Shown: positions 1 through 12,094 of the stretch, one piece after another
Layout of the letters: every line of letters starts with the position of its first letter
Numbering within the stretch: the first letter of the stretch is position 1
Assembly: GCA_964235945.1 (NCBI GenBank)
Contig: CAXSDV010000066.1
Coordinates: forward strand, 1-12,094
Origin: JASLDZ01 sp964235945
GTDB lineage: Bacteria > Pseudomonadota > Alphaproteobacteria > Caulobacterales > Caulobacteraceae
Direction: 5' to 3'
DNA: 12,094 bases
Notes under the pieces: model-generated
Told to the model about the DNA's origin: nothing
Seen by the model: the letters and a program-made list of their open reading frames with translations, nothing else
The model's database searches: none
Program-made: the position numbers and the translations under genes

Positions 1-2060
<2,060 letters not shown>

Positions 2061-2093
2061 GACCTGGGCTCGTTCCGCTCCGCAGCTACAGCG

Positions 2094-2118
2094 GGGGAGG
2101 CGCCGTCAGCGCCTCCCC
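2094..2118 (+). promoter_or_regulatory. Perfect hairpin in the rpoB-rpoC spacer
   Basis: GGGGAGGCGC (2094-2103) and GCGCCTCCCC (2109-2118) form a perfect 10-bp stem with a 5-base loop, 34 nt after the rpoB stop. No T-run follows (the next bases are GTCCGCTCCCC), so a simple intrinsic terminator is unlikely. It could be an RNA processing or stability element, or a partial attenuator that tunes rpoC relative to rpoB. The structure is directly visible; the role is inference. Confidence 0.55.
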
Positions 2119-2157
2119 GTCCGCTCCCCAATTGACTGACGACAGACTGGGATCCCG

Positions 2158-6363
<4,206 letters not shown>

Positions 6364-6392
6364 TCGGTGCGTACATGACCTGAGACGACCGG

Positions 6393-6420
6393 CGGCCCGG
6401 GGGAGCGATCCCCCGGGCCG
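6393..6420. terminator. GC-rich hairpin between convergent rpoC and the minus-strand cassette
   Basis: CGGCCCGGGGG (6393-6403) pairs perfectly with CCCCCGGGCCG (6410-6420). An extra A-T pair (6404/6409) closes a GCGA loop, a GNRA-type tetraloop, giving 12 bp in all. It starts 30 nt after the rpoC stop, and the stop of the converging gene is at 6445. On the plus strand the stem is followed by TTCGGCGTTTC, a poor T-tract; on the minus strand there is no T-run. Position and stem strength suggest a terminator, perhaps acting in both directions, but efficiency cannot be judged from sequence. Confidence 0.65.
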
Positions 6421-6444
6421 TTCGGCGTTTCAGGTGCGCGGTGG

Positions 6445-6778
6445 TCAGGCGCGGGGCGGGGCGGCGGGCGGGGTCGGAGCGTCCAGCCGCGAGGCGTCGC
6501 GCGCGTCGGCCGCCTGTTCGCGGGCGGTGAGGGGAGGCGGCGCGCGCGTCTCGTAGGTGAGCGACCCACCGGCGGCATGGGCGCGCAGGGCGGCACGGCC
6601 CAGCGCACGCCCGCGCGCCGGTTGGCCTCCGCCGCACCATGGCCCAGCGCGATGTTGCAGCGGTAGCCGAAGCCGGCGTCCACGCCGCGGGAGCGCGCTC
6701 CGGAGGGACCGCGATTCTCGCGCGGGTCGAAGTACGCTCCCACCGGTCGGAACGCGCGCTCGTCCTCGTGCGCCGCCG
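6445..6778 (-). CDS. C-terminal fragment of a third cassette protein, paralogous to its upstream neighbour; gap-truncated and frameshifted
   Basis: This is the 3' end of a minus-strand gene whose start lies in the 100-N gap. From the gap edge one frame reads as convincing protein (DERAFRPVGAYFDPRENRG, then GFGYRCNIALGHG, then VPPCAPMPPVG) with G/C in nearly all third positions. Near 6565-6567 coding character jumps to the next frame, which continues SLTYETRAPPPLTAREQ and ends in TGA at 6445. Restoring one base in the short C-run at 6565-6567 (plus strand) joins the two halves. The joined protein aligns by eye with the C-terminal half of the gene at 6879-7766: GA[RY]F, GxxCxxxLG, then [LP]PCxxxPP followed by G and T-x-E. 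I do not recognise the domain. It is either a sequence error beside the gap or a decayed gene. Confidence 0.6.
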
Positions 6779-6878
6779 NNNNNNNNNNNNNNNNNNNNNN
6801 NNNNNNNNNNNNNNNNNNNNNNNNNNNNNNNNNNNNNNNNNNNNNNNNNNNNNNNNNNNNNNNNNNNNNNNNNNNNNN
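6779..6878. other. Assembly gap of exactly 100 N
   Basis: Positions 6779-6878 are 100 consecutive N. This round number is the conventional placeholder for a gap of unknown size, so the real distance between the flanking fragments is not known. The stop codon of the gene at 6879-7766 abuts the gap exactly. The missing DNA should hold the 5' part of the third cassette gene. Confidence 0.99.
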
Positions 6879-7766
6879 TCAACTCCTCGGTGGCGGCGCG
6901 TAGCGCGCGCCGTGGGCGTCGTCGTCCGTCCGTTCGCGCAGGCTGGCGGTCGGAGCGACGTCCGCCTCCTCCGTGAACTGGCCGGAGGGCGGAGTGATGA
7001 AGCAGGGCAGGCGTCCGAGCTTGAGGCTGTGCGGCGGGGCGTCGTGGTAGGACTTCCACCCCCGGGGACGCCCGAGAAGGACCTTGCAGCCGACCCCGGG
7101 AGGGTGCGCGCCCGCGGCGCCGACCCAGCGTTCCTGCACGCCAAGGTTGCTGAAGCGTGCGCCTAACGGAGGCGTGAGGGCCACGGGGGCCCCCTCGTGC
7201 ATCTTCGCATAGGCGGCCACGACCTGATCGTAGGTCGCCCGCTTCTCCGCGGGCACGCCGTCCACCCGCGGCGCGTCGCGGGCGGCGCGCAGGCGGCCGG
7301 CCTCGCAGCGGGCGCGGGACGCGGGGTCGAGGCCGCCGCCGCCGCCGTGGCAGGCGAACAGGGCGCCGATCGCGCGCAGGGCGTCCCCGTCCACCACGGC
7401 CGCACCTCCGGCGGCGCGGTCCGGCGCGGTCAGTGTCGCGGCGCCCGGTTCGGTCGGGGTCTCCGAGGGAGCGGGTGCGACCGGCGCGGCTCGGGCGCTC
7501 GTCGAAGCCGCCGCCTGGGACGTGGGGCTGGGCCCGGCGGCGGCCGGGGCCCGGGCGGGTGCGACGGCCCGCGCCGCCCGGGTCGGCGACGCGAGCGGAA
7601 CGAGGGCGAGCTGCACGTCCGCGGCGGGCCGGGGCGCGGCGCTACGGTCCACCCCGAGCGCCATCAGGCCGAGGAGGATCACGTGTACGGCCAGGGCGAC
7701 GGCCGTCGCCGCCGCACGCGTCCGTCGCCGGGCCGGAACGCCGCGTTCCGCCCCGGTCCGGATCAT
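6879..7766 (-). CDS. Predicted inner-membrane-anchored, cysteine-containing periplasmic protein with a TonB-like anchor (second cassette gene)
   Basis: A 295-aa protein that I cannot assign to a named family. Residues 1-18 are strongly basic (PARRRTR). Residues 19-39 form one hydrophobic span, AAATAVALAVHVILLGLMALG, whose H28 sits as in TonB-type anchors, though the residue four before it is Ala, not Ser. Residues about 40-125 are an Ala/Pro-rich linker. A compact module follows with C139, C154 (LDPASRARC) and VPAEKRATYDQ (171-181), resembling the upstream neighbour. A C-terminal domain with C227 (GVGCKVLLG) and C255 (LPCFITPPSG) resembles the downstream fragment. The ATG at 7766 overlaps the upstream stop as ATGA, with no clear ribosome site, suggesting translational coupling. 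It ends in TGA at 6879, directly against the gap, so a longer true C-terminus from misassembly cannot be ruled out. The membrane anchor and out-facing cysteines imply a periplasmic role; the function is unknown. Confidence 0.75.
   Translation of the reverse strand: MIRTGAERGVPARRRTRAAATAVALAVHVILLGLMALGVDRSAAPRPAADVQLALVPLASPTRAARAVAPARAPAAAGPSPTSQAAASTSARAAPVAPAPSETPTEPGAATLTAPDRAAGGAAVVDGDALRAIGALFACHGGGGGLDPASRARCEAGRLRAARDAPRVDGVPAEKRATYDQVVAAYAKMHEGAPVALTPPLGARFSNLGVQERWVGAAGAHPPGVGCKVLLGRPRGWKSYHDAPPHSLKLGRLPCFITPPSGQFTEEADVAPTASLRERTDDDAHGARYAPPPRS
7332..7346. repeat. (GCC)5 trinucleotide run
   Basis: Five tandem GCC units. On the minus strand they encode the Gly run at residues 141-145 of the gene at 6879-7766, just after C139-H140. 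It is in frame, so length change would add or remove glycines without shifting the frame. It may simply reflect GC-rich coding. Confidence 0.7.
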
Positions 7767-8512
7767 TTGGGCCGCAAGTGCTTGACGGCGTCGTCGGCCA
7801 AGCAGCCCGTGCCGTAGTTCGATCCCGCCCCGGCGCAGGCGGTGACGGGGTTGTAGACCGGGCCCTCCTGGTAAGCCCGCTTCCGCGAGTCCGCGGCGGC
7901 TTGACGGTCGAAGTCCGCACGCTTGTCGGCGGGCAGGGCGTCGATGTGCAGGCCGGATCGCATCCCTTCCAGGAACGGCGAGTTGCAACGCTCGCGCTCG
8001 GCTGGGGAAAGGCGCAGCCAGGTCTCGTGATCGCAGCCGACGGTGTTGCGCACCAGGGCGCGGGCCGCGCCTTGCGCGTCGCCGCCGTCCGCCCGTGGGC
8101 CGGACTCCCGGCCCGTCGCTCCGGCGGATCCCGCCGCCGCGCCCGCCGCGAGCCCGCCGCCCGGGGCCTGGGCGGGGAGGGCGGATTTGGCGAACGGCGA
8201 CGGCGCCCTGATGCGCGCTCGGGGGGCGGGGGAAGAAGGAAGGCGCGTGGGCGGAACGGGGCGAGGCGCCAAGCGCTCGCCCCGCAGGATCGCGGGTGCG
8301 CGGGCGACCGGCTCGGCGAGGGCGGGGCGGGTGGACGTCGCCTCTTCGGCGGGCGCGGCCACCAATCGCACCTGCAAGGGTTCCGGCCGGCCTTGGGTCA
8401 GCACCAAGCGCGGGGCCACGCTCGCCAACAGCGCGACCACGCCCGCATGGGCGACCAGCGAAGCCAGCAAGGCCGCGGCACGTCGTCGGTCTCGAGCGTG
8501 GCGGAGGATCAC
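7763..8512 (-). CDS. Predicted inner-membrane-anchored protein with TonB-like anchor and cysteine module (first cassette gene)
   Basis: A 249-aa protein of unknown function. A basic start (RHARDRRR) precedes a single hydrophobic segment (about residues 12-38) containing S18-LVA-H22. This matches the SxxxH spacing of the TonB anchor, known there to matter for coupling to ExbB/ExbD. Residues about 40-150 are Pro/Ala/Arg-rich, as expected for a spacer reaching into the periplasm. The C-terminal module has C160, C176 (LSPAERERC), LPADKRADFDR (193-203), then C226 and C237. It lacks a recognisable TonB C-terminal domain, so calling it TonB would be wrong. I chose the GTG at 8512 because AGGA (8518-8521) lies 5 nt upstream and the anchor then starts about where TonB anchors do. 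The frame is open back to an ATG at 8653, whose added residues look non-coding. It ends overlapping the next gene by ATGA. Confidence 0.75.
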   Translation of the reverse strand: MILRHARDRRRAAALLASLVAHAGVVALLASVAPRLVLTQGRPEPLQVRLVAAPAEEATSTRPALAEPVARAPAILRGERLAPRPVPPTRLPSSPAPRARIRAPSPFAKSALPAQAPGGGLAAGAAAGSAGATGRESGPRADGGDAQGAARALVRNTVGCDHETWLRLSPAERERCNSPFLEGMRSGLHIDALPADKRADFDRQAAADSRKRAYQEGPVYNPVTACAGAGSNYGTGCLADDAVKHLRPK

Positions 8513-8617
8513 ACGAGTCCTGGACGGTGGAGGCGCGGGGCGCGCGGCGAAGGAGCAAGCCTTCGTGACGTGATCCAGAAGATATGGGAAGCCGCCGCGC
8601 CCGCCGCCGCGACCGCC

Positions 8618-8646
8618 TTGACCCGCGAAGGTGTTGCAGGTAAAGC
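8618..8646 (+). promoter_or_regulatory. Candidate housekeeping promoter for the rpsL-rpsG-fusA-tuf operon
   Basis: TTGACCC (8618-8624) and GGTAAAGC (8639-8646) are 14 nt apart. Against the known Caulobacter housekeeping consensus TTGACGS, N10-14, GCTANAWC, this gives 6 of 7 matches in the first element and 6 of 8 in the second at allowed spacing. Against the E. coli consensus the -10 is poor. Transcription would begin near 8653, leaving a leader of about 240 nt that contains the two hairpins. This is prediction only; no other promoter in the region looked better. Confidence 0.4.
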
Positions 8647-8784
8647 ACCGCAAGTTTCGAGGTCGGGAGCGCGAGTTCCCCTCCCTCCGTACAAGTCAGC
8701 GTCAAGGGCTGTGCCCGCCGGAACGCCCGTAGCGCGCGTCCCGGCCCTTCCCGTTGCCTGGAACGGATACGATCCACACCCGCC

Positions 8785-8820
8785 CGGACCGGCGCGGACC
8801 TTCGGGTCGGCGGCGGTCCG
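8785..8820 (+). promoter_or_regulatory. Long hairpin with UUCG tetraloop in the rpsL leader
   Basis: Arms 8785-8800 and 8805-8820 pair at 14 of 16 positions (two G-G mismatches) around a TTCG loop closed by C-G. The resulting cUUCGg is an exceptionally stable tetraloop in RNA. It lies 73 nt before the rpsL ATG, with no T-run after it, so it is not an ordinary terminator. A leader-RNA role (operon regulation, antitermination or stability) is plausible but inferred. Confidence 0.55.
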
Positions 8821-8831
8821 ACAGAAGGATG

Positions 8832-8865
8832 GCGGGGGCGTCCGGCCGACAGGCTCAGCCCCCGC
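8832..8865 (+). promoter_or_regulatory. Second hairpin in the rpsL leader
   Basis: GCGGGGGC (8832-8839) and GCCCCCGC (8858-8865) form a perfect 8-bp stem with an 18-base loop, ending 28 nt before the rpsL start. It follows the UUCG hairpin by 11 nt, giving a tandem structured leader. The bases between it and the ATG contain no good Shine-Dalgarno; the sequence just before the ATG is ACCTCC. Confidence 0.4.
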
Positions 8866-8893
8866 GACACAAGGACGAAAGTCACCGACCTCC

Positions 8894-9265
8894 ATGCCTA
8901 CGATCAACCAGCTCATCCGCAAGCCGCGCACCGCCCGCGTCGCCCGCAACAAGGTTCCCGCGCTGAAGGGTTCGCCCCAGCGCCGCGGCGTCTGCACCCG
9001 CGTCTACACCACCACGCCGAAGAAGCCGAACTCGGCGCTCCGCAAGGTCGCCAAGGTGCGCCTGACCTCGGGCATCGAGGCGGTGTGCTACATTCCGGGC
9101 GAGGGCCACAACCTGCAGGAGCACTCGGTGGTGCTCATCCGCGGCGGCCGCGTGAAGGACCTGCCGGGCGTGCGCTACCATATCCTGCGCGGCGTGCTCG
9201 ACACCCAGGGCGTCAAGAACCGCAAGCAGCGCCGTTCGCACTACGGCGCCAAGCGTCCGAAGTGA
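8894..9265 (+). CDS. rpsL: 30S ribosomal protein S12
   Basis: S12 sits at the decoding centre of the small subunit and monitors codon-anticodon pairing. At 123 aa it has the normal length for this lineage. The signature TPKKPNSALRK (residues 41-51) and the second loop GGRVKDLPGVRYH (84-96) are intact. Both lysines at streptomycin-resistance sites are wild type (K43 or K44 by Met-counted numbering, and K88), as are D89, the usual RimO methylthiolation site, and P91. The ATG at 8894 gives the family N-terminus MPTINQLIRKPR. The frame stays open far upstream (to 7433) but that extension crosses the leader and minus-strand genes and is not coding. No clear Shine-Dalgarno is seen; the nearest AGGA (8872-8875) is 18 nt away. 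It is the first gene of the str operon. Confidence 0.98.
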   Translation: MPTINQLIRKPRTARVARNKVPALKGSPQRRGVCTRVYTTTPKKPNSALRKVAKVRLTSGIEAVCYIPGEGHNLQEHSVVLIRGGRVKDLPGVRYHILRGVLDTQGVKNRKQRRSHYGAKRPK

Positions 9266-9267
9266 TC

Positions 9268-9283
9268 GGGACGGAATCGTCCC
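9268..9283 (+). promoter_or_regulatory. Small hairpin in the rpsL-rpsG spacer
   Basis: GGGACG (9268-9273) and CGTCCC (9278-9283) form a 6-bp stem with loop GAAT, two bases after the rpsL stop. In E. coli this spacer carries the site where S7 binds mRNA to repress the operon. Here the spacer is only 56 nt and I cannot show homology to that site, so an S7 role is a guess. Confidence 0.3.
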
Positions 9284-9321
9284 TCCTTCGCCGCCCCGCA
9301 TAGAATTCAGAGAGAACCGCA

Positions 9322-9795
9322 ATGTCCCGCCGCCACCGCGCAGAGAAGCGTGAAGTCCTCCCGGATCCCAAGTTCGGCGACCTGACCCTGACCAAGTTCA
9401 TGAATTACGTCATGTACGAGGGCAAGAAGGCCGTCGCCGAAAACATTGTCTACGGCGCCTTCGAGATCGTCGAGGCCAAGCGCCGCGACATGGACCCGAT
9501 CGCGGTGTTCCACACCGCGCTCGACAACGTCGCTCCCGCCCTTGAAGTGCGCAGCCGCCGCGTCGGCGGCGCCACCTACCAGGTGCCGGTCGAGGTGCGT
9601 CCCGAGCGCCGCCGGGCGCTGGCCATCCGCTGGCTGGTCAACGCCGCGCGCAACCGCGGCGAGAACACCATGACCGAGAAGCTGGCCGGCGAACTCCTCG
9701 ACGCTTCGAACAACCGGGGATCTTCGGTGAAGAAGCGCGAAGACACCCACAAGATGGCCGAAGCCAACCGCGCCTTTTCCCACTACCGCTGGTAA
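9322..9795 (+). CDS. rpsG: 30S ribosomal protein S7
   Basis: S7 binds the 3' major domain of 16S rRNA, starts assembly of the small-subunit head and lines the E site. It is 157 aa, close to the common 156-157. The basic N-terminus MSRRHRAEKR, the core LTLTKFMNYVMYEGKK (21-36), the beta-hairpin and basic helix EVRSRRVGGATYQVPVEVRP (75-94) and the C-terminal HKMAEANRAFSHYRW are all as expected. The ATG at 9322 is preceded by a purine-rich AGAGAGAA. It lies 56 nt after rpsL and 117 nt before fusA, in the same operon. S7 is the autoregulator of the str operon in E. coli; whether that holds here is not shown. Confidence 0.98.
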   Translation: MSRRHRAEKREVLPDPKFGDLTLTKFMNYVMYEGKKAVAENIVYGAFEIVEAKRRDMDPIAVFHTALDNVAPALEVRSRRVGGATYQVPVEVRPERRRALAIRWLVNAARNRGENTMTEKLAGELLDASNNRGSSVKKREDTHKMAEANRAFSHYRW

Positions 9796-9818
9796 GCGCG
9801 AGCTCACCGGACACCTTC

Positions 9819-9851
9819 GGCGCGGGCGGCTTGAGAAGAGCCGCCCGCGCC
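9819..9851 (+). terminator. Strong 12-bp hairpin between rpsG and fusA
   Basis: GGCGCGGGCGGC (9819-9830) pairs perfectly with GCCGCCCGCGCC (9840-9851) across a 9-base loop. It starts 23 nt after the rpsG stop and ends 61 nt before the fusA ATG. Downstream bases are CCCACATTTGGG, only a short T-run, so it may be a partial terminator or attenuator, or a processing and stability element setting the rpsG to fusA ratio. I call it terminator-like on structure; the effect is inferred. Confidence 0.5.
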
Positions 9852-9912
9852 CCCACATTTGGGCTCTCCACAGCGCCCCCCTGATCCAGCCCTCGCCCGA
9901 GAGCCCGCACGC

Positions 9913-11991
<2,079 letters not shown>

Positions 11992-12026
11992 TTCACCCCA
12001 GAAACCTTTGCGGCCCCTCTGGGGTC

Positions 12027-12031
12027 AGGAG
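12027..12031 (+). promoter_or_regulatory. Ribosome binding site of tuf
   Basis: AGGAG lies 8 nt before the ATG at 12040. It is the clearest Shine-Dalgarno in the window, in keeping with the very high expression of EF-Tu. The other operon genes here have weak or no such sites. Confidence 0.75.
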
Positions 12032-12039
12032 CTAGAGAA

Positions 12040-12094
12040 ATGGCCAAGGAAAAGTTCGAGCGCAACAAGCCGCACTGCAACATCGGCACGATCG
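12040..12094 (+). CDS. tuf: Elongation factor Tu, N-terminal fragment (3' end outside window)
   Basis: EF-Tu delivers aminoacyl-tRNA to the ribosome as a GTP complex. Only the first 18 codons are in the window. They read MAKEKFERNKPHCNIGTI, the standard EF-Tu start just before the P-loop GHVDHGKT, which lies beyond the edge. The position right after fusA matches the conserved rpsL-rpsG-fusA-tuf order. Nothing can be said on completeness, or on whether the genome carries a second tuf copy, as is common in proteobacteria. Confidence 0.95.
   Translation, partial: MAKEKFERNKPHCNIGTI

Larger units (their letters stand above)
8513..8893. other. Divergent intergenic region upstream of the str operon
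   Basis: 381 bp between the leftward cassette and rightward rpsL. I see no convincing gene; open frames through it are extensions of neighbouring frames. It holds a candidate rightward promoter (8618-8646), two hairpins in the presumed rpsL leader (8785-8820 and 8832-8865), and on the minus strand TTGACGC (8699-8705). The last matches a Caulobacter -35 element but has no good -10 partner at normal spacing. No leftward promoter could be settled. Confidence 0.7.

Noticed and set aside
7763..8512. Calling the first cassette gene tonB
   Set aside because: The SxxxH anchor and Pro-rich spacer resemble TonB, but the C-terminal part has four cysteines and PADKRA and lacks the TonB C-terminal domain pattern. 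The name would overstate function.
8513..8653. Earlier ATG start (8653) for the first cassette gene
   Set aside because: It would add 47 Gly/Pro/Arg-rich residues before the anchor with no family support. The GTG at 8512 has an AGGA 5 nt upstream and places the anchor as in TonB-like proteins.
7767..8885. Upstream open extension of the second cassette gene frame
   Set aside because: It overlaps the first cassette gene in another frame and reads as Arg/Pro-rich noise. The ATG at 7766 with ATGA overlap is the sensible start.
7433..8893. A long upstream extension of the rpsL frame
   Set aside because: S12 starts at 8894 by family length and N-terminus. The extension is antisense to the two cassette genes and crosses the leader.
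9859..9912. Upstream ATG giving EF-G 18 extra residues
   Set aside because: EF-G proteins of this lineage begin at MPR; the extra residues are not family-like and fall in the spacer just after the hairpin.
11996..12024. Inverted repeat CCCCAGA / TCTGGGG between fusA and tuf
   Set aside because: Only 7 bp with a 15-base loop, with alternative pairings and no T-run, and close to the tuf ribosome site. Too weak to call a terminator or regulator.

Overview
This window is a core information-processing locus of a high-GC alphaproteobacterium. The RpoC N-terminus (MNQEVLNIFNP), the EF-G sequence (starting MPRLHKIEDYRNFG, 692 aa) and the gene order point most strongly to Caulobacterales (Caulobacter/Phenylobacterium-like). 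That placement rests on recalled family sequences, not on a search.

Layout. Positions 1-2060 hold the C-terminal half of rpoB, which enters from the left edge. A 97-nt spacer with a perfect 10-bp hairpin follows, then complete rpoC (2158-6363). A GC-rich hairpin at 6393-6420 separates rpoC from genes converging on it from the minus strand. Positions 6445-8512 (minus strand) hold a small accessory cassette. It has two complete genes joined by an ATGA stop/start overlap (7763-8512 and 6879-7766), a run of exactly 100 N (6779-6878), and the C-terminal end of a third, related gene (6445-6778) that carries an apparent one-base frameshift. A divergent 381-nt region (8513-8893) holds a candidate promoter and structured leader for the str operon. 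The operon itself then follows: rpsL (8894-9265), rpsG (9322-9795), fusA (9913-11991) and the first codons of tuf (12040 onward).

How the genes work together. rpoB and rpoC encode the two catalytic subunits of RNA polymerase. rpsL, rpsG, fusA and tuf encode ribosomal proteins S12 and S7 and elongation factors EF-G and EF-Tu. In many bacteria rpoBC runs almost directly into rpsL. Here the two blocks are separated by an oppositely transcribed cassette.

The cassette is the least understood and most interesting part. Its two complete products share one plan: a basic cytoplasmic start, a single TonB-like membrane anchor containing a histidine (with the full SxxxH pattern in the first), a long Ala/Pro/Arg-rich periplasmic-type linker, and a small module with paired cysteines and a PA-[DE]-KRA signature. 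The second product and the third gene's remnant share a further cysteine-containing C-terminal domain. I recognise the anchor type but cannot name the periplasmic modules. The function is unknown. The assembly gap lies inside the cassette, so its true length and gene count are uncertain.
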